Assembly (NCBI RefSeq): GCF_001544315.1
Contig: NZ_BCQG01000015.1
Coordinates: forward strand, 1-64,000
Direction of reading: 5' to 3'
Origin: Geobacillus jurassicus NBRC 107829
GTDB taxonomy: Bacteria > Bacillota > Bacilli > Bacillales > Anoxybacillaceae
Length of the DNA stretch: 64,000 nt
The notes below the pieces were generated by a model, which was not told where the DNA came from, searched no databases, and saw only the letters and a list, made by a program, of their open reading frames with translations. Of this stretch, positions 26,678 through 37,142 are shown piece after piece. Position 1 is the first letter of the stretch, and every line of letters begins with the position of its first letter. The position numbers and the translations under genes were made by a program.

Positions 26678-28372
26678 TAATGAAAACTTGCTGACAATCG
26701 CCTGCAAATCGTCGGCCATTTTCGAGAGCGACGCGGCCGAAGCCGAAATTTCCTCCATCGAGGCCAGCTGTTCCTCGGTCGACGCTGACACTTCTTGCGC
26801 ACCGGCCGATGTCGATTCGGCAACATCAGCGGCCAAACGGACGGAACGCACGATTTGTTCCGAAGAAGAGGCCATCTCGCTAACAGCGGCCGACACGTCG
26901 CGGATTTGCGCCGCAACTTCGTCCACGGCGGAACGGATGCGGGCGAATGTTTCACCCGAGGTGCGGATCACGCCTGTTCCAGCTGCCACTTCGTTAACGA
27001 CCGACTCCATCGATTGGACGGCATGGGCCGTTTCTTCTTGGATGGCGGCGATCAATTCCGCGATTTGCTGCGCCGATTGCGCCGATTGCTCAGCGAGCTT
27101 CCGCACTTCGTCGGCGACGACGGCAAAACCGCGCCCATGCTCGCCAGCGCGCGCCGCCTCAATGGCGGCATTTAAAGCGAGCAAGTTCGTCTGCGCCGCA
27201 ATGCTGCGGATCGCTTCGATGATCGAGCCGATTTGCTCCGAACGGTGCCCGAGCCCTTTGATGAGGCCAGCCAACCGCTCGACCGTATCATTCACTTTGT
27301 TCATTTGTGCGACGCCAGCCTCGATCGTTTGCCCGCCGTCGGCCGCTTGTTTTGACGCGTCGGCGGCAATGGCAGCCACGCTTTTCGCCCGTCCGGAAAT
27401 TTGCTCGATCTGTTCAGACACCGAATTGACGGCGGCGGACGTTTCTTCAACGCTTTGCATTTGCTTGTCCATGCTGGAGGCAACGCCTTGGATCGTCATG
27501 GCGATTTGCTCGGTCGCTTTGCTCGTCTGTTCGGCGCTCGCCGCCAGCTCCTCCGACGAAGCGGCGACTTGTTCGGCGCTTTGCGCCACTTCCTGAAGCA
27601 CTTCACGCAAGTTTTTTGCCATTTGTTCAAACGAAGCAGCGAGCTCGCCGATTTCGTCGCGGTTGCGGACGCCGGTTTTCGTCTCTGTCAAATCGCCGGA
27701 GGCAATCCGCTTCGCCGCTTCCGACAGCGCCAATAGCGGGCGAGAAAGCGATCGGCTGATGTAATAGCTGACTGCCGCTCCAGCCGCCGCCGTCAACAAA
27801 CCGACGATGATGATCAGCCGCTGAACCGCAGCCGCCGATGCGCTTGCCCCGCTGTTCGCTTCATTCATTTCCTGCTGCTGGAGAGCAGCCAAACGTTTCA
27901 CTTTTTCATCAAACTGGTTTGTCAAGTCGCGGCCGGTCGTCGTCACAAGGGCGATATACTGTTCCGATTTGTTTTGCGCTTTTAATTCGAACGTTTTTTG
28001 CCCAAGTTCATAAAACTGCTGTTCCAGCAAATCGAGTTCGGCAAGCAGCTGTTTCGTTTCTTCCCGCGTCAGCTCCGCCGCCAGCTTTTTGCTCGTTTGC
28101 TTGTACCCCTCATGCGTTTTTTCAAAGTTTTCCCGCGACGTCTCATCGCCGGTCAACAAATAGCCGCGCATGCTGCCGACCTCGCGGCGAATCAACACTT
28201 CAAGCTCTTTGGCATTGACGAGCTTCGGCACCCGTTTGTCGAGCACATCGGTGTATGTACGGTCAAGGACGGAAATCTCGTAATAGGCGAACCCGGCTAA
28301 CAGAGCAATCAACACGTAGACGAGGCCAAAGCCGGCCAGCAGTTTTTTGCGTACGGTCATTTTCATGTTCAT
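26675..28372 (-). CDS. Methyl-accepting chemotaxis protein
   Basis: A 565-residue chemoreceptor: TM1 near residues 8-30, an extracellular helical sensor with [10 protein letters not shown] (CHASE3/four-helix type, about residues 35-180), TM2 near 185-205, a HAMP domain with [19 protein letters not shown] in parts, and a long coiled-coil signalling tip containing [23 protein letters not shown] in parts. The ligand is unknown. The ATG at 28372 follows GGGGGAC. A clear sigma-D promoter precedes it. The stop codon TGA is the first three bases of a MITE-like repeat, so the last residues may have been changed by insertion, although the end VSKFSL looks normal for the family. Confidence 0.93.
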   Translation of the reverse strand: MNMKMTVRKKLLAGFGLVYVLIALLAGFAYYEISVLDRTYTDVLDKRVPKLVNAKELEVLIRREVGSMRGYLLTGDETSRENFEKTHEGYKQTSKKLAAELTREETKQLLAELDLLEQQFYELGQKTFELKAQNKSEQYIALVTTTGRDLTNQFDEKVKRLAALQQQEMNEANSGASASAAAVQRLIIIVGLLTAAAGAAVSYYISRSLSRPLLALSEAAKRIASGDLTETKTGVRNRDEIGELAASFEQMAKNLREVLQEVAQSAEQVAASSEELAASAEQTSKATEQIAMTIQGVASSMDKQMQSVEETSAAVNSVSEQIEQISGRAKSVAAIAADASKQAADGGQTIEAGVAQMNKVNDTVERLAGLIKGLGHRSEQIGSIIEAIRSIAAQTNLLALNAAIEAARAGEHGRGFAVVADEVRKLAEQSAQSAQQIAELIAAIQEETAHAVQSMESVVNEVAAGTGVIRTSGETFARIRSAVDEVAAQIRDVSAAVSEMASSSEQIVRSVRLAADVAESTSAGAQEVSASTEEQLASMEEISASAASLSKMADDLQAIVSKFSL

Positions 28373-28417
28373 TGGCAAGTCCCCCATTTGTGAATCAAAT
28401 ATGTTGTTCCAGCTATA

Positions 28418-28444
28418 TTATCGGACAATAACAGCCAATGTTTA
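28418..28444 (-). promoter_or_regulatory. Sigma-D (motility) promoter of the chemoreceptor gene
   Basis: On the minus strand TAAA (28441-28444), exactly 15 bases, then TCCGATAA (28418-28425) match the sigma-D consensus TAAA-N15-GCCGATAT with two changes in the -10. The site lies about 45 bases before the start codon. Bacillus chemoreceptor genes are known members of the sigma-D regulon. Confidence 0.8.
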
Positions 28445-28489
28445 GCCGTTTTTGCGAAAGACAGAGCACACCGATGCCGCTTTCCTGCC

Positions 28490-29839
28490 TTATGCCGTCC
28501 CTTCCGGCTGCCACGTGTTCCGGCCGGCTTCAGCTTCATCATGAATGAAAAGCGAGGTGACAAGCGCCACGATGCTGCCAATGAGGCCGAACAAAAACAA
28601 ATGATGGATGCCGGCCATAAACGTCGGCGCCTTCGTCAAAAACGCTCCCATGACGGTCACGCCGATCGCCGTGCCGATATTGCGGCAAAACATAAAAAAG
28701 GACGTCGCAATTCCTTTTTCATGAGCATCGGCAAGCTGCTGCGAGCCGATGACGCCGACGGTCGACGTCAACCCGAACGACAGCCCTTGAACAAACATGA
28801 TGAGGAAAACGTACCAAAACCCATGGCTCTCGTTAAGCAGTGCAAGAAGCAAGCCGGACGCAACCAGCAGCACATTGCCGATGATGAGAAGCGGACGGTA
28901 GCCATAGCGCAAAATCCATTTCCCCGCCGGCACGGCGGCAATCATCCAGCCAATGGACGAGCCAAGCAAGGCGACGCCGCTTATAAATACGGACAAATGG
29001 GCGACGTTTTGCAAAAAGAGCGGGATGTAGCTTGATGTCCCAAACAGCGCAACGCAGCTGACAAAGCCGTTAATGTTCATCCATTTGAGCGTCCGGTGGT
29101 GGACAAGCGACAGCGGCACGAGCGGAGACGGCTGTCGTTTTTCAAAAAAGTAAAACGCAACAAGCAAGAGCGCGCCGGCCGCCCCGTACAGCCATTGCCC
29201 CCGCGCAACGACGGTGACAAGCAAAAGCAAACTGACCGCCGCTGCAAACAACACGGCTCCCATGTAATCGACCGCCGCCCGCTTCGGTTCATATACTTCT
29301 TTATATGGGAGCAGCGTCAAAAGCGAGAGCAGGCAAATCGGAATATTGACATAAAAAATCCAGCGCCATGTCATATATTCGACAAACAGCGAACCTAAAA
29401 GCGGCGCAAGCACGGCGGAAATGCCCCACATGGCGGTAAAAAACGCCTGGATTTTCCCGCGTTTTTCCACTGGAAACAAATCGCCGGCGATAATGGCCGG
29501 AAACGGCATCATAAACCCAGCTCCGATCCCTTGTACGGCGCGGAACAAAACGAGTTGCACCATGTTTTGCGACAAGCCGCAAAGAAGCGAGCCAATCAAA
29601 AATAAAATGATGCCAAAGCTGAATGCTTTTTTGCGCCCGAATAGGTCGGACAAGCGGCCGGCGATCGGCGACAGGACGGTCGTCGTAATCATGTATGACG
29701 CAAATGCCCATGCGTACAAAGAAAATCCTCCAAGTTCTTTGGCAATGATCGGCATTGTCGTGTTCATGATCGTCGTATCCATCGAGGCGACAAGCATAGC
29801 GAGCACGATGCTCACCATCACTGACAGGCGGCTGTTCAT
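28490..29839 (-). CDS. MFS multidrug efflux transporter
   Basis: A 449-residue major facilitator protein with about twelve to fourteen transmembrane helices. Motif A-type GRLSDLFGRKKAF between helices 2 and 3, the DTTIMNTTMP motif at the end of helix 1 (motif D1, DHA2/drug:H+ antiporter type) and a GAGFMMPFPAIIAGD block (motif C-like) place it with proton-driven drug exporters. The ATG follows GGAGGACG. Upstream are two related operator-like repeats. The substrate cannot be predicted. Confidence 0.88.
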   Translation of the reverse strand: MNSRLSVMVSIVLAMLVASMDTTIMNTTMPIIAKELGGFSLYAWAFASYMITTTVLSPIAGRLSDLFGRKKAFSFGIILFLIGSLLCGLSQNMVQLVLFRAVQGIGAGFMMPFPAIIAGDLFPVEKRGKIQAFFTAMWGISAVLAPLLGSLFVEYMTWRWIFYVNIPICLLSLLTLLPYKEVYEPKRAAVDYMGAVLFAAAVSLLLLVTVVARGQWLYGAAGALLLVAFYFFEKRQPSPLVPLSLVHHRTLKWMNINGFVSCVALFGTSSYIPLFLQNVAHLSVFISGVALLGSSIGWMIAAVPAGKWILRYGYRPLLIIGNVLLVASGLLLALLNESHGFWYVFLIMFVQGLSFGLTSTVGVIGSQQLADAHEKGIATSFFMFCRNIGTAIGVTVMGAFLTKAPTFMAGIHHLFLFGLIGSIVALVTSLFIHDEAEAGRNTWQPEGTA

Positions 29840-30188
29840 GCCAACGTCCTCCTTTTCGATAACCTATAGGGCCGGTGATTTAACGGAACATGCCATTCCC
29901 CAGCAGCATTTCTCAAATTGAAAAACCTTGCAAATCCCGTCCTTCGTTTCAATTGAGAACCATTGATTGAAGAGGAACAGTTATTTTTTCACCGACCTTC
30001 TATGAATATCTTATTTTACATGATGAATGAGGATTGCGCCAAATCATACGCGCCCGAAAGCCGGACTGTTTTCATTTTCTTCCATTTTTTTGTTGCCCTA
30101 AAAGCAGAAAACCTCAAAACCGCTAACACGTTTCCCACGGCATCACCCTGCACTTTTTTGGATTCAGCTTTCGCTTCGCACAAACAAC
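29840..30188. other. Gap upstream of the MFS gene
   Basis: About 350 bases with no credible gene on either strand. It holds the operator-like repeats at 29910-29959. The remainder (29960-30188) is AT-rich and I see nothing recognisable in it. Confidence 0.4.
29910..29959. promoter_or_regulatory. Paired inverted repeat upstream of the MFS gene
   Basis: TTCTCAAATTGAAA (29910-29923) and TTTCAATTGAGAA (29947-29959) are inverted copies of each other, and each is nearly palindromic around CAATTG. They lie 70-120 bases before the efflux gene. Two copies of one operator for an unlinked repressor is the simplest reading; no regulator gene is adjacent. Confidence 0.45.
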
Positions 30189-30232
30189 AAAAAAGCTGTT
30201 CACCGAAGCGCCTAAGGCTTCGCGCGAACAGC
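30189..30232 (-). terminator. Terminator of the LytE-like gene
   Basis: On the minus strand GCTGTTCGCGCGAAGC pairs imperfectly with the GCTTCGGTGAACAGC arm (30195-30232), followed by TTTTTTG. It lies about 20 bases after the stop codon. Confidence 0.85.
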
Positions 30233-30252
30233 CTGCATCTATCGTCTTTCAT

Positions 30253-31278
30253 TTAGTTGATTACCCGAACCGCTTTTACATACCGCGTTTTCCAATATGA
30301 CGACGTCAGCGATGAATACGTAACGCCTAACGAAACGGTCGCGTTGATCATTTGCCCGTTGCCGGCGTAAATGCCGACATGGTTGATCGTCCCATTTGAA
30401 TCGGTGTCAAAAAAGACGAGGTCGCCTTTTTGGAGCTGGCTAAACGACACCGTTCTTCCGGCTTGCGCTTGGGCGATTGATGTACGCGGCAATGAAATGC
30501 CCGCTTCGCTAAAGACGCGCATCGTAAACGAGGAGCAGTCAAACACATCGGTGCGCGATGGGCTTGCTCCGTACAAATAGCGCGCTCCCAAATATTTTTC
30601 TGCAATATCGATGATTCGGTCGGCAAGCGATGCGGACGACTCAGCATCAGCCGAGTTGGCGGCCGATATTTGCTGTTTGGCCTCCTGGACATCAGCCACT
30701 CCGCCCGCCACTTTAATGGCTTGGCCAATGCGGATGTTGTTCGGGTTTGTAATTTGCGGGTTCAGCGCCAATAGACGGTCGACGCTCGTTTGAAACTTTT
30801 TCGCAATTCCCGACAGCGTATCCCCTTTTTGGACGATGTACTGGCCGTTCACGGCCGCAGCCGTCGGCTTCACATTGTATGTATTGGAACTTCCTTGTCC
30901 GCCTGCTACTTGCAGCGTTTGCCCGGCGCGAATGAAGTCTGGGTTCGCAATGCTTGGATTGAGCTTGAGCAACGCATCCACAGTTGTGCCAAGCTTGCGG
31001 GCAATTCCGCTTAACGTATCACCAGGCTCGACCGTATATGTATTCGAAGGCGTTTGGTTCGGCTCATCTTGCTCATTTACGCGCAATACTTGCCCAGGAA
31101 AAATCAAATCGGAAGACAAACCGTTTTCTTGCTTTAACGCCGCGACCGTCGTGCCGGATTGCCGCGCAATCCCCCAAAGCGTATCACCTTTTTGCACCGT
31201 ATAGCTCGCCGCTGACGCCGCATGGCCGGCCAGCAAAGAGCCGATCAACGTGCTTGTCAATACAAACGTTTTTTTCAT
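30253..31278 (-). CDS. lytE: LytE-like D,L-endopeptidase (three LysM domains plus NlpC/P60)
   Basis: A 341-residue secreted peptidoglycan hydrolase. A signal peptide of about 24 residues ends near AASAAS; three LysM repeats follow, each opening with Y-x-V-x-(K/P)-G-D-T-L-(W/S)-G-I-A (near residues 26, 80 and 147), then a Ser/Ala-rich linker and a C-terminal NlpC/P60 domain with the catalytic Cys in FDCSSFT and the His in [11 protein letters not shown]. The architecture and length match B. subtilis LytE (334 residues), one of two essential elongation hydrolases. A perfect WalR box upstream supports this, since lytE is a WalR target. Orthology is likely though paralogues share this layout. Confidence 0.85.
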   Translation of the reverse strand: MKKTFVLTSTLIGSLLAGHAASAASYTVQKGDTLWGIARQSGTTVAALKQENGLSSDLIFPGQVLRVNEQDEPNQTPSNTYTVEPGDTLSGIARKLGTTVDALLKLNPSIANPDFIRAGQTLQVAGGQGSSNTYNVKPTAAAVNGQYIVQKGDTLSGIAKKFQTSVDRLLALNPQITNPNNIRIGQAIKVAGGVADVQEAKQQISAANSADAESSASLADRIIDIAEKYLGARYLYGASPSRTDVFDCSSFTMRVFSEAGISLPRTSIAQAQAGRTVSFSQLQKGDLVFFDTDSNGTINHVGIYAGNGQMINATVSLGVTYSSLTSSYWKTRYVKAVRVIN

Positions 31279-31383
31279 GCTGCATCCCCCTATGACGTCG
31301 ATGTGGATTTTCTCTATGCTAGCCGCTTAGCCAAAATTCGCGATCGCTCTACAAATTTCGCCATGTATTCCTACACATGAGCC

Positions 31384-31450
31384 ATTATAGTAAAATCAAA
31401 ACAATTCGTCTGTAACAAGAAGAATAAAAGTAGATTACAAAATGATTACA
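31384..31450 (-). promoter_or_regulatory. WalR box and promoter of the LytE-like gene
   Basis: On the minus strand TGTAAT-CATTT-TGTAAT (31434-31450) matches the WalR (YycF) consensus TGTWAH-N5-TGTWAH exactly. A TATAAT lies at 31384-31389 with no good -35, as in activator-dependent promoters; the box centre is then near position -65. WalRK is the essential two-component system for wall homeostasis in low-GC Gram-positives. Confidence 0.75.
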
Positions 31451-31482
31451 AAAAACGCCCCCTTTGTTGCGCAAAGGGAGCG
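31450..31482 (-). terminator. Terminator of mutL
   Basis: On the minus strand CGCTCCCTTTG pairs with CAAAGGGGGCG (31456-31482, one mismatch), followed by TTTTTTG. The T run adjoins the WalR box of the next gene. Confidence 0.85.
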
Positions 31483-31486
31483 CAGG

Positions 31487-33418
31487 CTACATCACCCGTT
31501 TAAATAGTTTTTCAATTTCATATGTCGAAAAATGGACAATGATCGGCCGGCCGTGCGGGCAAGTGAATGGATCCGTCGTCTGCCGCAGCGCCTCAAGCAA
31601 AGCGAACAGTTCATCAGTGCGCAAATGTCGGTTCGCTTTAATGGCCTGTTTGCAACTCATTAAAATGGCGGCCTGCTCGCGCAATTGCTTAAGATCGATC
31701 GTTTTCATCGCTAACACTTGCTCGATCATTTCCTCAATAATTTCCTTCTCTTTCCCGCGCGGAAACCACGTCGGATGGGAGCGAACGAGAAACGCCCGCG
31801 GGCCGAACGGTTCAAGAAACACGCCGCAGCGGGCAAGTTCGTCGCGGAAGGCGGTGATCCGCTCGTACTCGTCCGCCGGATACTCGAACGTAAGCGGGAC
31901 GAGCAAGTCTTGCACCTCATTCGTTGCCTCGCCAAGTTTTTCCCGGAAATATTCGTAGTTGATCCGCTCTTGCGCCGCATGCTGATCGATCATATACAGC
32001 CCATGTTCGTTCTCAGCCAAAATGTATGTCCCGTGCAATTGGCCGATCGGATAAAGCGGCGGCAGGCGGTCGTCCGCCGGTTTCCCTGCTGCTTGCCCAT
32101 CTGCCGGCAGGCGGGGCGCAACCCGTTTTTCTCCCTCCTCTGTCTCCAGCTTCGGCTCGGCAGCGGACAGACGATGTCTAACGGCTGTTTCCTCCTGAAC
32201 GGAATCCGCTGGCATCCCGCATTCATCCAACTCACCAGTCTGGCCGGACGCAGATGACAGCCCAGTCGGTGCTTCACCGGCTAGCGGCGCTAGGGGGGCT
32301 GCCGCATCCTCCCCGCCAACGGTTTTGTCGAATAAGACAGACGGCTCGCAGACGCGATGGGTGAACGTCCAAGCTGCCTGTTCCGCCTTCGATTTGGACA
32401 TCTTGCTGTCAGCGGATATGGACGGAATGAGCGTCCGCTCGCGAAACGTCCGGCGGATCGCGTCAACAACCAACTCGTGCAGCTCGGTTTCTTTGCTGAA
32501 GCGGACCTCGAGCTTCGCCGGATGAACGTTGACATCGACAAGCACCGGATCCATGTCGATGGCCAGAAACACAATCGGATAGCGGCCGATCGGCAAGAGC
32601 GTATGGTAGCCAGCTTCAATCGCTTTCACAAGCGGCACGCTGCGCACGTAGCGGCCGTTGACAACAAGCGAGATGTAGTTGCGCGAGGCGCGCGTCACAT
32701 CAGGCGGCGAAATGTAGCCGCGAATGGTAAAATCGAGCGATTCCGCTTTAATGGGGATCATTTGTCTCGCTGTCTCGGCGCCGTAAATGGCGGCGAGCAC
32801 GTGCCGGACATCACCGCTGCCATTGGTGGCAAGCAACGTTTTTCCTTGATGGCGGAGGCGAAATGATACGTCCGGATGGGCGAGCGCAAGCCGGTTGACG
32901 ACGTCGGCCGCATGGCCGAGCTCGGTGTGGATCGTTTTCATATATTTCAAACGCGCTGGGGTGTTGAAAAATAAGTTCGATACGGTAATATCCGTCCCTT
33001 TGCGCCCCGCCGCCCGCTCGCGGGAGATGAGCGCGCCGCCTCGAAGCACAAGCTTCGTTCCTGGGCCGCTGCCCGTGCCGGTGACCAGCTCGACTTCGGA
33101 TACGGAAGCGATGCTCGGCAGCGCTTCACCGCGAAAACCAAGCGTGCGGATGCGGAACAAATCGTGCTCGTCATGAATTTTGCTTGTCGCATGCCGTTCA
33201 AAAGCGAGCAAGCAGTCGTCTTCCTCCATGCCGTCGCCATTGTCAATGACGCGGATTTTTGCCATCCCCGCCTCTTCGAGCTCGATGTCGATGACGGTAC
33301 TATGGGCATCAATGGCGTTTTCCACCAACTCCTTGACGACCGAAGCCGGCCGCTCGACGACTTCGCCGGCGGCGATTTTGTTTGCCAGCAGGTCATCGAG
33401 CTTGCGGATGCGTCCCAT
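31487..33418 (-). CDS. mutL: DNA mismatch repair protein MutL
   Basis: A 643-residue MutL. The N-terminal GHKL ATPase has [11 protein letters not shown] with the catalytic Glu, [10 protein letters not shown] and [11 protein letters not shown] variable linker (about residues 335-440) is rich in Glu, Pro and Ala. The C-terminal domain carries the endonuclease motif [12 protein letters not shown], so this is a nicking MutL as in other bacteria without MutH, and ends with a CPHGRP zinc-site motif. The ATG follows GGAGGGAGG, 14 bases after mutS. It works with MutS to remove replication mismatches. Confidence 0.97.
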   Translation of the reverse strand: MGRIRKLDDLLANKIAAGEVVERPASVVKELVENAIDAHSTVIDIELEEAGMAKIRVIDNGDGMEEDDCLLAFERHATSKIHDEHDLFRIRTLGFRGEALPSIASVSEVELVTGTGSGPGTKLVLRGGALISRERAAGRKGTDITVSNLFFNTPARLKYMKTIHTELGHAADVVNRLALAHPDVSFRLRHQGKTLLATNGSGDVRHVLAAIYGAETARQMIPIKAESLDFTIRGYISPPDVTRASRNYISLVVNGRYVRSVPLVKAIEAGYHTLLPIGRYPIVFLAIDMDPVLVDVNVHPAKLEVRFSKETELHELVVDAIRRTFRERTLIPSISADSKMSKSKAEQAAWTFTHRVCEPSVLFDKTVGGEDAAAPLAPLAGEAPTGLSSASGQTGELDECGMPADSVQEETAVRHRLSAAEPKLETEEGEKRVAPRLPADGQAAGKPADDRLPPLYPIGQLHGTYILAENEHGLYMIDQHAAQERINYEYFREKLGEATNEVQDLLVPLTFEYPADEYERITAFRDELARCGVFLEPFGPRAFLVRSHPTWFPRGKEKEIIEEMIEQVLAMKTIDLKQLREQAAILMSCKQAIKANRHLRTDELFALLEALRQTTDPFTCPHGRPIIVHFSTYEIEKLFKRVM

Positions 33419-33432
33419 CGAGCCTCCCTCCT

Positions 33433-36144
33433 TTACTTGACGAGCTTTTGCAGCTCATACAGTTTATTTAGCGCCTCAAGCGGCGTCATCTCAAGCAAAT
33501 TGACCTCTTTCAGCGCCGCAAGCGCCTTTTTCTCTTTGTTTGAAAGAGGCGGCCCCGCAGGCGCCGGGGCAAGGTCAGGAAACATGCTCAGCTGCTCAAA
33601 CGCCGCTTCCGGCAAAACGTCCTCCCGAGCCGCGCCGGCTGACGGACGGGAGGCCTCCTCGCGCCCAACCGCGCGGCCAACGTCCGACGCTTCGTTCCCC
33701 TTGAAAGCAAAAACCGCTTCCGCCCGTGCGCCATCGCCCATCCGGCCTGCGTCGGCTTCCCGTTTTCCCGCCGCTTGCTCCAGTTCCGCTAAGATGGCCC
33801 GCGCCCGTTCGATGAGCGAAGCCGGAAGCCCGGCCAGCTCGGCGACGTGGATGCCGTAGCTGCGGTCGGCCGGCCCGTCGGCGATTTGATGCAAAAAGAC
33901 GACTTTGCCGTTTTCCTCGATGGCGCGGGCATGGACGTTCGAAAGCCGCGGGAGCGAACGCTCCAAGGCGGTAAGCTCATGGTAGTGGGTGCTAAACAAC
34001 GTTTTCGCACCAATATGGTCATGAATGTATTCAATGATCGCCTGAGCAAGCGCCATGCCGTCGTACGTCGATGTACCGCGCCCGATTTCATCAAATAAAA
34101 TCAGGCTGTTTTGTGTCGCATGGGCAATGGCGTGGCGCGCTTCCAACATTTCAACCATAAACGTGCTTTGGCCCGCCGACAAGTCATCAGCAGCGCCGAT
34201 GCGGGTGAACACTTGGTCAAAAATCGGCAACACCGCCCTCTCGGCCGGAACGAAACAGCCGATTTGCGCCATGACGGCGGTAAGCGCCACTTGCCGCATA
34301 TACGTGCTTTTCCCGGCCATGTTCGGTCCGGTGATGAGCAGCATTTCCCGTTCGCGATCCATGTAGCAGTCGTTCGGCACATACGTTTGCGCGCCGAGCA
34401 CTTTTTCAACAACCGGGTGGCGGCCGCCTTGAATCACCAAAACGCGCTCCGTGGAAAACTGCGGGCGCACGTAGCGCCGCTCATCGCTCACCTTCGCGAA
34501 CGACTGCAGCACATCGAGTTCGGCAACGGCTTTGGCCAGCGTCTGCAGGCGCGGGATGTATTGCTTCACTTGCTCGCGAATGGCGACAAACAGTTCATAT
34601 TCGAGTTCAATGCTTTTTTCTTCCGCCTCCAAAATGAGCGCCTCTTTTTCCTTCAATTCGGCAGTGATAAAACGCTCAGCGTTGGCGAGCGTCTGCTTCC
34701 GCTCGTAGCGCCCTTCCGGAACGAGGGGAAGATTGGGCTTGGTCACTTCAATATAGTAGCCGAACACACGGTTGTAGCCGACTTTGAGCGATTTGATGCC
34801 GGTCGCTTCCCGCTCTTTCGCCTCGAGTTCCGCGATCCACGCTTTACCGTTGCGGCTCGCGTCGCGGTAGCGGTCAAGCCGCTCATCATATCCGTCTTTG
34901 ATGATGTTTCCTTCTTTGACGGAAAGCGGCGGCTGTTCTTGAATCGAGCGCTCGAGCAAATCGACGAGCTCTTCGCACGGATCGAGGCGCTTGCACAGCT
35001 TGTCCGCCTCAGCGAGCGGCAGCGCGCCGACCGTCTGGCGGAGCGCCGGCACTTGAAGAAGCGACTTTTTCAGCTGCACGAGATCGCGGGCGTTGGCGTT
35101 GCCGTAGGAGACGCGGCCGACAAGGCGCTCGATGTCATACACATTGCGCAGCAGGCTGCGCAGTTCCTGCCGTTCAAAATAGCTCGTTTTCAATGTTTCC
35201 ACAAAATCGTGGCGCCGGTCGATTTCGCGCCGGTCAATGAGCGGCCGGTCAAGCCATTGTTTTAAGAGCCGTCCGCCCATCGCCGTCACCGTTTCGTCCA
35301 GCAACCATAAGAGCGAGCCTTTCCGGCCTTTTGACCGCACTGTTTCCACCAATTCCAAATGCAGCTTTGAATGGCGGTCCATTTTCATATAGTGATCGAC
35401 TTGATACAGCTCAGCCGGCTGCAAATGATCGAGCCGCCGCTTTTGCGTGCGGACGAGGTAATGAAGCAGGCGGGCGGCGGCTGTCCGCAGCTTTTCTTGC
35501 GCCACATGCCCGACGACACCGCCCCATTCGTCCCGCAACGATGTGTCATCCTCGTAAGAGATCGCCGCTGTATATCGTTCTTTCAGCTCGCGAACCCATT
35601 CCTCCGCGCTGTCCGAGCCGATGACGATTTCCCGCGCTCCAACGGCGTGCAGCTCGTTCGCCGCCTCTTCCCATGAAGAAAGAAGCGTCAACCGGACCTC
35701 GCCGGTCGACAAATCTGCGTAAGCCAAACCGTATGTACCATCAGCAAACGGCGTGAGCGCCGCCAAGTAGTGGTTTTCCTTCTCGGTGAGCCCTTTGCCT
35801 TCCATGAGCGTCCCTGGGGTGATGAGCTGCACGACTTCGCGGCGCACGACGCCTTTGGCCGTTTTCGGGTCTTCGACTTGTTCGCAAACGGCGACTTTAT
35901 ATCCTTTTTCGATCAACTGTTCAATATACCCTTGCGCCGAATGGTACGGCACTCCGCACATCGGCACCCGTTCATCGCCGCCGCCATCGCGGCTTGTCAG
36001 CGTAATTTCCAACTCTTGCGCCGCCTTGATGGCGTCGTCAAAAAACAGTTCGTAAAAATCGCCGAGCCGGAAAAATAAAAACGCGTCCGGATATTGCGCT
36101 TTAATGTGCAAATATTGCTGGATCATCGGTGTGTACGATGGCAT
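33433..36144 (-). CDS. mutS: DNA mismatch repair protein MutS
   Basis: A 903-residue MutS. The mismatch-reading Phe-x-Glu lies in GDFYELF near residue 30. The ATPase domain has Walker [10 protein letters not shown], Walker [13 protein letters not shown] and the STHYHEL switch. A linker rich in Glu and Ala (about residues 800-850) precedes the C-terminal helices, and it is somewhat longer than in B. subtilis MutS (858 residues). The ATG follows GGGGAG. mutL is immediately downstream. The recognition and ATPase motifs are complete. Confidence 0.98.
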   Translation of the reverse strand: MPSYTPMIQQYLHIKAQYPDAFLFFRLGDFYELFFDDAIKAAQELEITLTSRDGGGDERVPMCGVPYHSAQGYIEQLIEKGYKVAVCEQVEDPKTAKGVVRREVVQLITPGTLMEGKGLTEKENHYLAALTPFADGTYGLAYADLSTGEVRLTLLSSWEEAANELHAVGAREIVIGSDSAEEWVRELKERYTAAISYEDDTSLRDEWGGVVGHVAQEKLRTAAARLLHYLVRTQKRRLDHLQPAELYQVDHYMKMDRHSKLHLELVETVRSKGRKGSLLWLLDETVTAMGGRLLKQWLDRPLIDRREIDRRHDFVETLKTSYFERQELRSLLRNVYDIERLVGRVSYGNANARDLVQLKKSLLQVPALRQTVGALPLAEADKLCKRLDPCEELVDLLERSIQEQPPLSVKEGNIIKDGYDERLDRYRDASRNGKAWIAELEAKEREATGIKSLKVGYNRVFGYYIEVTKPNLPLVPEGRYERKQTLANAERFITAELKEKEALILEAEEKSIELEYELFVAIREQVKQYIPRLQTLAKAVAELDVLQSFAKVSDERRYVRPQFSTERVLVIQGGRHPVVEKVLGAQTYVPNDCYMDREREMLLITGPNMAGKSTYMRQVALTAVMAQIGCFVPAERAVLPIFDQVFTRIGAADDLSAGQSTFMVEMLEARHAIAHATQNSLILFDEIGRGTSTYDGMALAQAIIEYIHDHIGAKTLFSTHYHELTALERSLPRLSNVHARAIEENGKVVFLHQIADGPADRSYGIHVAELAGLPASLIERARAILAELEQAAGKREADAGRMGDGARAEAVFAFKGNEASDVGRAVGREEASRPSAGAAREDVLPEAAFEQLSMFPDLAPAPAGPPLSNKEKKALAALKEVNLLEMTPLEALNKLYELQKLVK

Positions 36145-36210
36145 CGCTTCTCCCCAACCTTTTCGGCCCCAAAGCCGTTGATTGCGCTACTATTATAACA
36201 AGCGGCAAAA

Positions 36211-36241
36211 GAAAAAACTAGGAAAGAAATTTCCTAGTTTT
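36211..36241 (-). terminator. Terminator of cotE
   Basis: On the minus strand AAAACTAGGAAA pairs perfectly with TTTCCTAGTTTT (36214-36241) around a four-base loop, followed by TTCTTTTG. The stem overlaps the cotE stop codon. Confidence 0.85.
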
Positions 36242-36788
36242 ACTCTTCCTCGCCAAGCAGCAAATCCGGGCTTAAATCTTCTAATTCTTCATCAAGATCA
36301 TCATCGTCGCAAAAATCATCGTCCTTGCCGCATCCTTCCGGATTGATCGCAACGCACACTTTCGTTTCGCCAATCACTTCGGCGACAAACTCCCGCTCAA
36401 CATCGACGACGATTTTGTTGCCGTTTGGTGAAATCGTGCATTCAAGGCAGTTCGGCTGCTGGATGACGCGGACGATGACATCGGTGTCATCGCTGATTAA
36501 ATTGTCTTTGTCGCGATATTTTAATTTGACGACGTCCTTATACGACACCGTTTCGGTGACGACTTCGGTTCTTGTATTGTTGTTGTACGAATACCAAACG
36601 TTGATGTCATAATGGCCGTGAATTTCGACCGTTTTATCGCATTTTTTCGCTTCATAGCGATGGTTGATGATCCAGCAGCCGAGAATGCTTGACGGGCGGT
36701 TCGGCGCCGTCACCGTATGGGTCGACTGCGTAAACTTGCGGCCTTTGCCGACAACGGCTTTCGTAATAATTTCTCTGTATTCAGACAT
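36240..36788 (-). CDS. cotE: Outer spore coat morphogenetic protein CotE
   Basis: A 182-residue protein matching CotE in its opening ([13 protein letters not shown]), the [12 protein letters not shown] block and the very acidic C-terminus ([11 protein letters not shown]). CotE encircles the forespore and nucleates assembly of the outer coat; the C-terminal acidic tail recruits other coat proteins. B. subtilis CotE is 181 residues. AGGAGGG precedes the ATG. A sigma-E-like -10 lies about 95 bases upstream, consistent with mother-cell expression. It follows ymcA, as in B. subtilis. Confidence 0.97.
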   Translation of the reverse strand: MSEYREIITKAVVGKGRKFTQSTHTVTAPNRPSSILGCWIINHRYEAKKCDKTVEIHGHYDINVWYSYNNNTRTEVVTETVSYKDVVKLKYRDKDNLISDDTDVIVRVIQQPNCLECTISPNGNKIVVDVEREFVAEVIGETKVCVAINPEGCGKDDDFCDDDDLDEELEDLSPDLLLGEEE

Positions 36789-36881
36789 CGAACGGAACCC
36801 TCCTCAAATGAATCTTCATTTCATCCTATGCGCCATCTCCGCTAATGTGCACAGCAAATGAATCATTATTCCGTATAGTTC

Positions 36882-36889
36882 ATTGTATG
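36882..36889 (-). promoter_or_regulatory. Sigma-E-like -10 upstream of cotE
   Basis: On the minus strand CATACAAT matches the sigma-E -10 consensus CATACANT exactly. The -35 position (about 15 bases upstream, GCACATC) is weak. B. subtilis cotE is transcribed by sigma-E and later sigma-K. Confidence 0.5.
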
Positions 36890-37080
36890 CGCGTGTTCCG
36901 TTCGATGTGCCTTCTTTTTTGCCGCTAGGCAGCCGCCCCCGGGGCGCCGGCTGGCGGAAAGACGTTCCGCTGCTCTGTGCACCACTGTATAGCCATTTCC
37001 AAAAAGACAAAAGCCCCGCGCATCGGGGCGCACCTTTTGTGAAGCCGCACATCAGCGCGGACCGCCGCTTATAACCAATA
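36890..37080. other. Gap between ymcA and cotE
   Basis: No credible gene. A GCCCCG/CGGGGC hairpin at 37013-37029 is followed on the minus strand by TTTTGTCTTTTT, so it looks like a second, backup terminator for the ymcA transcript. The rest shows nothing recognisable. Confidence 0.45.
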
Positions 37081-37107
37081 AAAAAGCGCCCGTTGCGGAC
37101 GCTTTTT
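37081..37107 (-). terminator. Terminator of ymcA
   Basis: On the minus strand GCGTCCG-CAA-CGGGCGC (one G-T pair) is followed by TTTTTTATTGG. It lies about 36 bases after the ymcA stop; a further hairpin follows at 37013-37029. Confidence 0.7.
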
Positions 37108-37142
37108 TGTTCGCCCATGGCGAAGACGCGCCATGCCCGCCT

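Noticed and set aside
29963-30256. 97-codon plus-strand frame upstream of the MFS gene
   Set aside because: It has no family resemblance and ends inside the lytE terminator and stop region.
36816-37118. 100-codon minus-strand frame between ymcA and cotE
   Set aside because: It runs through two terminator hairpins and the sigma-E-like promoter of cotE, so it is unlikely to be a gene.
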